Positions 24,700-32,374 of a stretch of DNA of 50,302 bases are shown here, piece by piece. Position 1 is the first letter of the stretch; every line of letters starts with the position of its first letter. This DNA is from Phycisphaerae bacterium (GTDB lineage: Bacteria; Planctomycetota; Phycisphaerae; UBA1845): NCBI GenBank assembly GCA_022072505.1, contig JAJVHU010000006.1, positions 1 to 50,302 of the forward strand. Reading direction: 5' to 3'. Made by a program: the position numbers and the translations under genes. The notes under the pieces are model-generated. The model searched no databases. It was not told the origin of the DNA and worked only from the letters and a program-made list of their open reading frames with translations.

Positions 24700-25904
24700 C
24701 GGAGGGCTCCCACCACGGCGGCGCGGTGCGACCCCGCACGCACGGAGGAGAGAGCCGGGTTCAAGTAGTGTTCCGCAATCCACGAGATACCCGGAACGCA
24801 CACCGCGTCCCCGAAGCCGAAGAATGCTTGATTGTCGGGGACTCCGATGAAGAACTCATCCGCGCCCATGAGCCGCGCGCATTCGCGGGGTGTGAGGAGG
24901 CGAGCGGCATAGCGCCCATATCCCGCCTTGAAGAGAATCTGCCGCCCGCTCCCGCCTTTCGGCGTGCGAAGGCATCCGGCAATCCCGTCGGTGCGGAGTT
25001 CACCCATCGACCGCTTCTGTCCGTTCGCTTGCATCCGCACGCGACGGAAGATGGTGGCGTAGGACCATCGGCGCTTCACGATCATGGCGTCCGCTGCGGC
25101 GCGGTGGCGCTCAGAGAACTGGTTGTAGAGGTACTCCACTCGGTCGCGGCTCCACCACTCGGGCGCATCGTCCGGGAGGTTCTCCAGAATGTCCGGGAGG
25201 AGACGCTCCGACCGTGCCGGGGGTTCGGGCAAGTCCCGGAGTCGCCAGCGGATGGCGGGATGCTCCGCGATGAATCGCCGGAGAAGCGCCGGACGGATAC
25301 GGGATTCTGGCGCTGAGTCCAGCGAGTTCGCGTCCGGGATCATTGACCCGACCACGAAGAGGCGGGGACGGCTTTGGGGCACGAACCACCGCGCATCGAG
25401 CACGAACGCATCGACTGCGTACCCGAGTTCGTTAAGCGCCTCCATGGCCGCGCGGAAGTCCGCTCCGCCGTGGGAGGTGAGGAATCCGACCACGTTCTCC
25501 AGCATGACAAGCGGCGGACGACGAGCGCCCATGCCCCGGATGGCGGACACGAATCCCCAGAACGCGGACGAGTGCTCTCCCTTGAAGCCGAGCCGCGCCC
25601 CGGCCAGCGACAGGTCAGTACACGGGAACGAAGCGGTGGCCAGATCCACGTCGGGAAGCGCCGAACCGGCGACGGTGTGGACGTCCGACAGATCAAAGTG
25701 CTCATCCGCGTCCTGAAAGTGGGCGTCGTACATCGCGTATTTCTCGGGGTCGATGTCGTTGGCGTAGGCCACGCGCCAGCCGGAGGACTCCAGCCCCATC
25801 CGCACCAGGCCGATTCCCGCGAAGAACTCCGCGAAGCGGGGCGCGCTGCTTCTACGCGGGTTCGGGCGGCATCTCCATGCGAACTTCAGTTGCCCGCTCC
25901 TCAT
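24696..25904 (-). CDS. dcm: DNA (cytosine-5) methyltransferase
   Basis: 402 aa. Motif I FAEFFAGIGLVRMGLES (SAM), motif IV ASFPCTDLS with the catalytic Cys at about residue 95, motif VI MLENVVGFL and motif VIII PQSRPRLFVVGS are all present, with motif X ECARLMGADEFF near the end. Between VIII and IX is the target-recognition region (about 200-330), which cannot be read for specificity. It protects the host against the presumed DUF4928 nuclease. The start at 25904 has AAAGGAAAG about 10 nt upstream. The symbol denotes the family, not the E. coli specificity. Confidence 0.93.
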   Translation of the reverse strand: MRSGQLKFAWRCRPNPRRSSAPRFAEFFAGIGLVRMGLESSGWRVAYANDIDPEKYAMYDAHFQDADEHFDLSDVHTVAGSALPDVDLATASFPCTDLSLAGARLGFKGEHSSAFWGFVSAIRGMGARRPPLVMLENVVGFLTSHGGADFRAAMEALNELGYAVDAFVLDARWFVPQSRPRLFVVGSMIPDANSLDSAPESRIRPALLRRFIAEHPAIRWRLRDLPEPPARSERLLPDILENLPDDAPEWWSRDRVEYLYNQFSERHRAAADAMIVKRRWSYATIFRRVRMQANGQKRSMGELRTDGIAGCLRTPKGGSGRQILFKAGYGRYAARLLTPRECARLMGADEFFIGVPDNQAFFGFGDAVCVPGISWIAEHYLNPALSSVRAGSHRAAVVGALR

Positions 25905-25935
25905 AAGCTCTGCTTTCCTTTGACGAACCGGTCCT

Positions 25936-26130
25936 TTATGGAAAGTACGCCGCGATCACGTCCTCGTCGTGGCAGTTCGGGGATGTCCCTTCCAGCGATT
26001 GAAGCGCGTGCAACGCGTCCGTCCCTTGAAGCAGGACGGTCGCACCGTCTTCCGCCCGCACGAATTCAATCACGATTCCGTTCCCGAACGAAGTCATGGC
26101 GAACATGGGCCGGCGACGCTGTGGGTTCAT
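25936..26130 (-). CDS. Small unknown protein upstream of the methylase operon
   Basis: 64 aa, IVIEFVRAEDGATVLLQGTD and ALHALQSLEGTSPNCHDEDV. It is soluble, with no HTH visible, so it does not look like a classical C (controller) protein. It lies 31 bp ahead of the methylase on the same strand and could be the first gene of that operon. No Shine-Dalgarno; an internal Met at 26106 is another start. Confidence 0.45.
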   Translation of the reverse strand: MNPQRRRPMFAMTSFGNGIVIEFVRAEDGATVLLQGTDALHALQSLEGTSPNCHDEDVIAAYFP

Positions 26131-26221
26131 AGTTTGTTAGCCTGACAGAACAGAATACCACGCTGCCCATCGAACCGCAACCCGCAACGCCTGCGACTTC
26201 AAAGGTTCGCGCGGGGACGGG

Positions 26222-26482
26222 GTGCATATCTGGAGGGAGCAGGAGCGGGTGGAGCTTCGGGCGGAACTCGACGCCGCGTACTTCCATCTCTACGGCATCG
26301 AACGCGACGACGTGGAGTACATCCTTTCGACGTTCACCAACACCGGATACGTCCCTGCCGATCAGCGCGAAGCGCCCGGCGGGGGCCGAGAGCAGGGCGG
26401 CGCTTACCGAGCCTGGCGGCGCGGCGGCGTGGGCAAGGAGATTCTTACGGTGTACGATCGGTTTGCGGGAGGCGCGGCGTAG
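26222..26482 (+). pseudogene. Type IIG restriction-methylase, C-terminal fragment
   Basis: 86 codons from a non-canonical GTG. WREQERVELRAELDAAYFHL then YGIERDDVEYILSTF is the conserved C-terminal tail of Eco57I-type methylases ('RAELDAxYxHLYGxxRDDxxYIxxTF'), and the ending KEILTVYDRF matches their 'YRTKxxILExYD' close. The middle (TGYVPADQREAPGGGREQGG) is scrambled relative to the family. No methylase core exists upstream on this strand; instead the cassette 23250-26130 intervenes. It ends just before a dispersed repeat core. Confidence 0.75.
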
Positions 26483-26490
26483 TCGCAGCT

Positions 26491-26519
26491 CTTAACCGAG
26501 CCGCGCCCGTAAGGAAGCG
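26491..26519 (-). repeat. Dispersed repeat core, inverted copy
   Basis: Reverse complement of CTTCCTTACGGGCGCGGCTCGGTT, identical to the copies at 629-687, 831-889, 30829-30859 and 39607-39665. It sits exactly at the junction between the methylase tail and the TPR fragment. Confidence 0.85.
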
Positions 26520-26533
26520 ACCGCTCCACCCTC

Positions 26534-26869
26534 GTGTGCGGACTCCGAAGCGGCGCGTCCGTCCCGGCGCTGCGTGCCGCGCTGTCGTACCCCTTGAAGC
26601 TGCCTTACACGCGGGTGCAGCTTGCCGGGAGCCTGTTCCTGCTGGAGGGGCATGACGAGGAAGCGCTGGAGGAGATCGCCCTTGCGCTGGCGGAGGATGA
26701 GAACATCGCGGAGGCGTGGGGGCTTCGAGGGCGGATCGAGGCGCGTCGGAACAACCGGGCGGCTGCGGCGGCGGCGCTGCGGCGGGCGGTCGAACTGAAC
26801 CCGGGGAATACGGCGTGGCGGAGGGAGTTATCCGAACTGGAGGGTTCGCTTTCATCGAATCCTCCTTGA
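26534..26869 (+). pseudogene. TPR protein, C-terminal fragment
   Basis: About 111 codons with two TPR-like units: AGSLFLLEGHDEEALEEIAL then ALAEDENIAEAWGLRGRIEA, and RRNNRAAAAAALRRAVELNP then GNTAWRRELSELEG. The coding pattern starts abruptly after the repeat core, and no ribosome binding site or start is convincing, so I take it as the tail of a larger TPR protein cut off by the rearrangement that built the island. A short intact TPR protein is the alternative. Confidence 0.5.
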
Positions 26870-26896
26870 AGAAGGAAGCCGTCGGGCGCTTATAAT
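26866..26896 (+). promoter_or_regulatory. Probable promoter of the HtrA-like gene
   Basis: TTGAAG (26866-26871), 19-bp spacer, TATAAT (26891-26896), about 54 bp ahead of the start at 26950. Confidence 0.5.
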
Positions 26897-26949
26897 AGGG
26901 AAGCGGAGTCGGGAACCCGGAATCACGTGGGGTTGGCGAGGGCTGGAGC

Positions 26950-28119
26950 ATGTGCGGGAGTCACTTCAGGCGCCGGCGGGGGCGAGGCGGAGTCGGATGG
27001 ACGTTGGCGTGGGCGGCGTGTTGGGCGGCCGTCGCTTCGCTGCCGGCGAAGGCGCAATCCGACGGACTGAAGGTCGCCGATCTGCGCCAGATTCAGAACA
27101 CGTTCGCCCGCCTGGCGGACGAGTTGCGCCCCAGCGTCGCCGCGATCCGGACGTTCGACTACATCGTCCGCCCCGGCGATGACGAGGCGCCGCGCGGGCG
27201 GCGGATCCGCGAGAATCACGGGACGGGGTTCATCCTCTCCTCCGACGGACTGATCCTGACGAATCATCACGTCGTGCGCGGGGTGGAGGGCGTCGGCGTC
27301 ATCCTTCATGACGGACGCGAGTTCGACGCCCGCGTGGTGGGGACGGACTCCCGCAGCGACCTGGCGATGCTGGACATCGAGGCGGAGCACCTCAAGCCGG
27401 TGCGGTTCGGGGACGCGGGGTCGGTGCGCGTCGGGCAGTGGGCGATCGTGGTTGGCAATCCTTTCGGACTGGCGGCGATCAAAGGAGGCGGGTCCGTGAC
27501 CGTCGGGACGGTCAGCGCGCTGGGACGGGACATGACGGCGGATCTGGCGGACCGTCGCGGCATCAACGCGGTGTATTACGGCAATCTGATCGAGACCTCC
27601 GCACCGATCAACCCCGGGAACAGCGGCGGACCGCTTTTCAACCTGGACGGGGAAGTCGTCGGGATCGTGACGGCGATCGAGTCGAGTTCGGGGGCGAACC
27701 AGGGCGTCGGGTTCGCCATCCCGATCGACCGCTACAGCCTGCGGGTCATCGACGGGTTGAAGCAAGGCGGCGAAGTCCGCTACGGATACATCGGTCTGCA
27801 AAGCGCGCCCGAGGCGCGGGAAAGCCGGCTGCGCCGAGCGGCGACCGGCGGGTCAGGTGCGCCCGGCGCGGTGATCGGGTACGTGGAGCCGAATCAACCG
27901 GCGGCTCGGGCGGACCTTCGCGCCAACGACCGAATCATCGCCTTCAACGGGGAGAAGGTTCAGGATTTTGATCACCTGATCCGGCTCGTCGGCGCGACGC
28001 CGGCAGGAACGGAGGCGCAGATCGAATTCATCCGCGAAGGCCGGACGATGACGGCGCGCATCGTCGTCACCGATCGTAGCGAGGCGCTGCGCCCGTCGGG
28101 GGAGGCGCGTCCGGGCTGA
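26950..28119 (+). CDS. HtrA/DegP-like secreted serine protease
   Basis: 389 aa. An Arg-rich start and a signal-like stretch (WTLAWAACWAAVASLPAKAQ) lead to a trypsin-fold domain: LTNHHVVRG (His, about 105), SRSDLAMLDI (Asp, about 136) and NPGNSGGPLFNL (Ser, about 223). One PDZ domain follows (about 280-375: VIGYVEPNQPAARADLRAND, RIIAFNGEKV). One PDZ and this length match DegS/HtrA-type periplasmic quality-control proteases. A promoter with TATAAT lies upstream. Downstream are a NUDIX gene, a rhomboid and a site-2-type protease on the same strand, each with its own gap. Confidence 0.92.
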   Translation: MCGSHFRRRRGRGGVGWTLAWAACWAAVASLPAKAQSDGLKVADLRQIQNTFARLADELRPSVAAIRTFDYIVRPGDDEAPRGRRIRENHGTGFILSSDGLILTNHHVVRGVEGVGVILHDGREFDARVVGTDSRSDLAMLDIEAEHLKPVRFGDAGSVRVGQWAIVVGNPFGLAAIKGGGSVTVGTVSALGRDMTADLADRRGINAVYYGNLIETSAPINPGNSGGPLFNLDGEVVGIVTAIESSSGANQGVGFAIPIDRYSLRVIDGLKQGGEVRYGYIGLQSAPEARESRLRRAATGGSGAPGAVIGYVEPNQPAARADLRANDRIIAFNGEKVQDFDHLIRLVGATPAGTEAQIEFIREGRTMTARIVVTDRSEALRPSGEARPG

Positions 28120-28154
28120 CGTTTCGGGTTCCGCGCGCCGCGAGGATGCTTTCA

Positions 28155-28183
28155 TTGTCGGTCCGCGGCGCGGATCGTATAAT
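28155..28183 (+). promoter_or_regulatory. Sigma-70-type promoter of the NUDIX gene
   Basis: TTGTCG (28155-28160), 17-bp spacer, perfect TATAAT (28178-28183), then GGAGGAAAG (28192-28200) as ribosome binding site and GTG at 28204. Confidence 0.65.
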
Positions 28184-28203
28184 CCCGCGGCGGAGGAAAG
28201 GCA

Positions 28204-28749
28204 GTGCGTCGCGCCGCGGATCCGGTTTCAACAGAAGTCGTGCTCAAGGCGCGCCTGTTTTCGGTTGAGCGTCGCGTGTATGCCGGCGCGGAGGGCGCGC
28301 CTGGGTTTACGCGGGAAGTCGTCGTCCATCCCGGAGCGGTGGTGATTCTTCCGCTCCTCGACGCCCGGCGGATCGTGATGATCCACAACGTGCGGCACGG
28401 CGTCGGGCGCGAACTGCTCGAGCTGCCCGCCGGAACGCTGGAGCCCGGAGAAGCGCCGATCGTCACGGCGGGACGCGAACTCGTCGAAGAAACGGGTTAC
28501 CGGGCGTCGCGGCTTGATCCTCTGGCTGAATTCTTCATGTCGCCGGGCATCCTGTCCGAGCGGATGCACGCCTTCGTCGCGCAAGAGTTGACCTGGGTCG
28601 GGCAGGCGTTGGAGGCGGGGGAGCACATTCGGACGGAATTCGTCGATATCCCGACGGTGCGGGCGTGGATGCGCGACGGTCGGATCGAGGATGCGAAGAC
28701 GCTGGCGGCACTGGGGGTGTATTTCGCCCGGATGACGGGCGCGGACTGA
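28204..28749 (+). CDS. NUDIX hydrolase, ADP-ribose pyrophosphatase type
   Basis: 181 aa. The Nudix box is complete: GTLEPGEAPIVTAGRELVEE then TGY (Gx5Ex7REUxEExGU). The preceding MIHNVRHGVGRELLELPAG and the late FVAQELTWVG match NudF-like ADP-sugar pyrophosphatases, which hydrolyse ADP-ribose to AMP and ribose phosphate in the cytosol. GTG start with a strong ribosome binding site and its own promoter. The rhomboid gene starts 30 bp downstream, so the two may be co-transcribed. Confidence 0.9.
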   Translation: MRRAADPVSTEVVLKARLFSVERRVYAGAEGAPGFTREVVVHPGAVVILPLLDARRIVMIHNVRHGVGRELLELPAGTLEPGEAPIVTAGRELVEETGYRASRLDPLAEFFMSPGILSERMHAFVAQELTWVGQALEAGEHIRTEFVDIPTVRAWMRDGRIEDAKTLAALGVYFARMTGAD

Positions 28750-28778
28750 AGGGACAGGCGCTGGAGCGCGGGAGCAGG

Positions 28779-29696
28779 ATGGGCTGGCAGGATCGGGAGT
28801 ACGCGCGGGGGGCGGATTTTGAAGCCGGGTGGACCCCGGGAGCCGGGGCGCGCTTCGGCAACTGGTGGCGTCGCAGCGTCGTACATGCGCTGATCCTTGT
28901 GAACGCCGGCGTGTTCGTGCTGGATGTGTTGATGTCGGACATCGGTCCGTCGCGCGGAGGAAGCCCCCTGTTTCGTTGGGGGGTGCTGTCCGCGCCGGAC
29001 GTCCTGTCCGGGCAGGTCTGGCGGCTTGTGACGGCGACGTTCCTGCACGCGGGCGTCATGCACCTTTTTTTCAACATGCTCGGGTTGTTCTTCTTCGGTC
29101 GGGCGGTGGAGGAGCGCTGGGGACGCAGGATGACGCTGGGGTTGTACCTTGGGGCCGGGGTGGCGGCGAACGTCGTGTTTGTCGCGTTGGCGCCGCTGGA
29201 GCTCTGGGGATCGCGCGCGCTCGGGGCGTCCGGATGCGTGCTGGCGATGATGGGGGCGGCGGCGGTGCTGACGCCGAACCGGCGCGTGTATCTCATGTGG
29301 GGCGCCCTGCCCGTGCCGATGTATCTGCTGGCGATCGTGTTGGGCGGCGGATACCTGCTGAACGCGATCCGCGGCGGGTTCAACGCCGGAGGCGACGCCG
29401 TCCACGTTGTCGGACTCCTGATCGGCGCCGGGTGGGCGTGGCGCGGGGCGTCGTGGTGGATGAGGATCGCGTCCGCCCGCGGCGCGCCGGTCGCGGCGCG
29501 CGTTCGCCGATCCGGCGCTTCGGAGTCGCCTCCGATCCGAGGTTGGCAGGCGTCGTCGCGGGAGCGGGATCAGGAGGCGCTGGACGCGCTGCTGGCGCAG
29601 GTGCGGGACAAAGGGATCGCCGGGCTGACGGAGTCGCAGCGGCGGGAGCTTCGGCAGATCACCGAGCGCATGCGCGGAGACCACGGCGGCGGATAA
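28779..29696 (+). CDS. Rhomboid intramembrane serine protease with DUF6576-like tail
   Basis: 306 aa from the ATG at 28779; an upstream frame extension overlaps the NUDIX gene and is unlikely. Six membrane segments, with HLFFNMLGLFFFG, then LGASGCVLAMMG (Ser in GxSG, about 152) and GDAVHVVGLLIGAGWAW (His, about 209) as the catalytic pair. The cytoplasmic C-terminus EALDALLAQVRDKGIAGLTE then SQRRELRQIT matches the DUF6576 tail seen on many rhomboids. The neighbouring site-2-type protease ends in the same pattern. Substrates unknown. Confidence 0.9.
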   Translation: MGWQDREYARGADFEAGWTPGAGARFGNWWRRSVVHALILVNAGVFVLDVLMSDIGPSRGGSPLFRWGVLSAPDVLSGQVWRLVTATFLHAGVMHLFFNMLGLFFFGRAVEERWGRRMTLGLYLGAGVAANVVFVALAPLELWGSRALGASGCVLAMMGAAAVLTPNRRVYLMWGALPVPMYLLAIVLGGGYLLNAIRGGFNAGGDAVHVVGLLIGAGWAWRGASWWMRIASARGAPVAARVRRSGASESPPIRGWQASSRERDQEALDALLAQVRDKGIAGLTESQRRELRQITERMRGDHGGG

Positions 29697-29738
29697 GACC
29701 GGCGCGGACACCGGCGCACGTCCGAGAGTTGGAATACG

Positions 29739-30791
29739 ATGGCGGCTTCACGCTGGCACAGCGCGATGGACAACCCGATCAACTGGTCCTTGAAGGTGGG
29801 CCGGGTGTTCGACCTCGACATTCGGCTGCACGTGCTCTTCATCATCTGGGGCGTGCTTCAGATTCTGGAGGACATGAGCGCGGCGTCGCGCGCCGGCGCG
29901 GGCTGGGCGGGCGTGATCGGGTGGGGCGCGGGGGTGACGTTGACGCTCTTTCTGTGCGTCCTTCTGCACGAGTTCGGACATTGCTTCGCGGCGCGTCGCG
30001 TCGGCGGGGAGGCGGATCAGATTCTGCTGTGGCCGCTGGGCGGTCTGGCGTCGGTTTCGCCGCCGCACCGGCCTCGGGCGCACTTCATCACGACGATCTG
30101 GGGACCGCTGGTGAACGTGGCGATCTTCGTGGCGGCGGGGCTGGTGCTGGCGATCCGCGCGGGGTCGTTTTCGGCGTTGCCGTTGAACCCGTTCCACCCT
30201 TTTGCGCCGCTGGCGCCGGTCGGTCCGTTTGACACGCTGACGCGCGTGCTGCTGCTGGTGTTCGGGATCAACTACCTGCTGACGCTCTTCAACCTGCTGC
30301 TGCCCTTCTACCCGATGGACGGCGGGCGGTTGCTGCATGCGTGGTTGTGGAAGCGGCACGGGTACCGATCGGCGACGTTGACGGCGACTTTCGTGGGGAT
30401 GGTCGGAGCGGTGGGGTTCGGCGTGGTGGCGCTGATGACGGGGAACCTGGTGCTCGTCGGGCTGGCGTTTTTCGGATACCTGACGTGCTACCAGCAGCGT
30501 CAGATGGCGAAGGAATACGCGGCGGAGGACGACCTCGGGTACGATTTTTCGCGCGGATTCCGGGCGTTCGAGAATGACGACGGCGGGATCCGAGCGGGTC
30601 GTCCGGGCTTTTTCAAGCGGCGGCGCGCGGCGCGGCTCGCCAAGGCGCTGGTCCGCGAGCGCGAGGAGGCGGAGTCGCGGGACCGCGAGTTCGACCGCAT
30701 CCTGGCGAAGATCTCCCGCGAGGGGATGGGCGCGCTTTCCGGTCGTGAGCGGAAGTTCCTCGAAAGCGAGACGCAGCGGCGCAAGGCGTAG
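29739..30791 (+). CDS. Site-2-type (M50) intramembrane metalloprotease
   Basis: 350 aa, about six membrane helices. LLHEFGHCFAARRVGGEAD (HExxH, about residues 77-81) and LPFYPMDGGRLLHAW (second Zn-ligand motif with Asp, about 190) define an S2P/SpoIVFB-like enzyme. The last about 40 residues (REFDRILAKISREGMGALSG then RERKFLES) repeat the tail of the preceding rhomboid. It starts 42 bp after the rhomboid stop, probably in the same transcript. Site-2 proteases release membrane-bound regulators, often after a first cut by an HtrA-like protease such as the one encoded at 26950. Confidence 0.9.
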   Translation: MAASRWHSAMDNPINWSLKVGRVFDLDIRLHVLFIIWGVLQILEDMSAASRAGAGWAGVIGWGAGVTLTLFLCVLLHEFGHCFAARRVGGEADQILLWPLGGLASVSPPHRPRAHFITTIWGPLVNVAIFVAAGLVLAIRAGSFSALPLNPFHPFAPLAPVGPFDTLTRVLLLVFGINYLLTLFNLLLPFYPMDGGRLLHAWLWKRHGYRSATLTATFVGMVGAVGFGVVALMTGNLVLVGLAFFGYLTCYQQRQMAKEYAAEDDLGYDFSRGFRAFENDDGGIRAGRPGFFKRRRAARLAKALVREREEAESRDREFDRILAKISREGMGALSGRERKFLESETQRRKA

Positions 30792-30828
30792 ACGCGGGTT
30801 AGAAACCTTCGGAGGGCTGCGAAAGAAG

Positions 30829-30859
30829 AACGCTTCCTTACGGGCGCGGCTCGGTTAAG
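30829..30859 (+). repeat. Dispersed repeat core, intergenic copy
   Basis: AACGCTTCCTTACGGGCGCG then GCTCGGTTAAG, between the convergent S2P and histidine kinase genes; same core as at 629, 831, 26491 and 39607. Confidence 0.9.
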
Positions 30860-30895
30860 CGAAAGCGACGTAAGCGGTCGCGCCGATCTCTCGCA

Positions 30896-32323
30896 TCATT
30901 GAGCAGCGCGCCCGCCGGCGTCGGGAACGCGCGGGAGGCGGATGCGCACGTCCGCGCCGTGCGGGCGGGCGTCGAGGATGCGCACCGACCCTTGATGCAG
31001 TTCGACCGCGCGCCGCACGGTCGCCAGCCCCACGCCGGTGCCCCGCGGTTTGCGGGTGAAGAACAACTCGAAGGCCCGCTTCTTCACGTCGTCGGGCATT
31101 CCCGGTCCGTCATCCACGACGCACAACTCGACCGATTTCGGATCCTCCTGGGGCGTGACGACCCGCAGGGTGATCGTCCCGCCCCCGGGGAGCACGTCCT
31201 TTGCGTTGCCGAGCAGCTCCTGCACGGCCTGGACGAGGATATTGCGGTCGCCCTCGATGATCGTGTGATCGGCGCCATCCTCGCGGACGACGCGGACGCC
31301 CTGATCCTGCAAGGTCCGCTCGATCTCGCGAAGGGACCAGGTGAAGACGTCCTTCGGCGTGAACCGCTCCCGGTGCGTCGGTCCGACGCGCGAGAAGTTG
31401 AGGAGCTGAGTGACGCGGTCGCCGAGGGAGCGCGTCGACGTCAGCAGATCGGCGACGCGCTGACGGCTGGCGTCGTCGAGCTGTCCGTATTCGAGGACGA
31501 GCTGCGCCGAGCTGGCGATCGCGGCCACCGGGTTCTTGATGCCGTGCGCGACCGAGAAGCAGACCTCTCCGACCGATGCGAGGCGGTTCCTGCGCTCCTC
31601 CTGCACCCGCTGCTGCTCGCGGACGAAGTGTTCATGCACGTGCTGCAACTGGCGCCACAGGAACCAGCCCGACCCGAGCGACACCGCCACGAACGTGAGC
31701 ACGACCAGCTCCCGCCACCAGCGTTCATTCAACACGCGGCGGCCTTCATCCTGAATGACCTGGTGCTCGCGGATCAGCGCGTTGGCGGTCTCGCGCAGGA
31801 CGGACATCGCGTGAAGCTGGGCGCGGTCCATCTCGGCCATCCTCGCGGCGGCCTCGCCGAGAATCTCCTGCTCCGGGCGCTTCGTTCCCGCCGGGTCTTG
31901 AATCTCGGCGAAAAGTGAGAAGATGCGCTCCTCCGCCCGGAGCATCTCGTTAAAATGCGCCTCGAAATCGGAGCGGGGAAAATGCGCCGTCGGCGCGTCC
32001 GCCAGCGTGCGGCGCAGTTGCGCCGAGGCTTGACGGAACCGGGCGGTCTCCTGCTGAAGATTGCGGGTTTCAAAGATGTCGTTGCCGGCGGCGTTGACCT
32101 CCAGCAACAGGCGCGACACGTTTTCGAGCATGACCTGGGCCCGGGTGACGTCGTCGCTGCGGGCGAAGACGCCGTCAAACGACACGACCGCCGAGTGCAT
32201 GAAAAACAGCGACACCGCGATCGTCAGCGCCGCCAGCAGCACGAAGACGATGAGGAACACGTAATACGACCGAAGCGGGTTCGTCTCCGTCGGGTTCAGC
32301 GCGGTTGTCGTCGGGTCGCTCAT
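30896..32323 (-). CDS. Membrane-bound sensor histidine kinase
   Basis: 475 aa. Two membrane helices (about 20-45, SYYVFLIVFVLLAALTIAVS; and about 203-222, LVVLTFVAVSLGSGWFLWRQ) enclose a helical sensor domain. The kinase part has an H-box SVAHGIKNPVAAIASSAQ (about 258-275), N-box VQELLGNAKDVLPGGG (about 368), CVVDDGPGMP and FFTRKPRGTGVGLATVRRAV. It should autophosphorylate the His and pass the phosphate to a response regulator; none is adjacent, so it is an orphan. NAKD rather than NAxDA is a small variation of the ATP site. Confidence 0.93.
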   Translation of the reverse strand: MSDPTTTALNPTETNPLRSYYVFLIVFVLLAALTIAVSLFFMHSAVVSFDGVFARSDDVTRAQVMLENVSRLLLEVNAAGNDIFETRNLQQETARFRQASAQLRRTLADAPTAHFPRSDFEAHFNEMLRAEERIFSLFAEIQDPAGTKRPEQEILGEAAARMAEMDRAQLHAMSVLRETANALIREHQVIQDEGRRVLNERWWRELVVLTFVAVSLGSGWFLWRQLQHVHEHFVREQQRVQEERRNRLASVGEVCFSVAHGIKNPVAAIASSAQLVLEYGQLDDASRQRVADLLTSTRSLGDRVTQLLNFSRVGPTHRERFTPKDVFTWSLREIERTLQDQGVRVVREDGADHTIIEGDRNILVQAVQELLGNAKDVLPGGGTITLRVVTPQEDPKSVELCVVDDGPGMPDDVKKRAFELFFTRKPRGTGVGLATVRRAVELHQGSVRILDARPHGADVRIRLPRVPDAGGRAAQ

Positions 32324-32374
32324 TGATCGAAGAATGTCTTCCGCGGCCCGGTGGGGGCGGTCCGCCGGAGGTCA

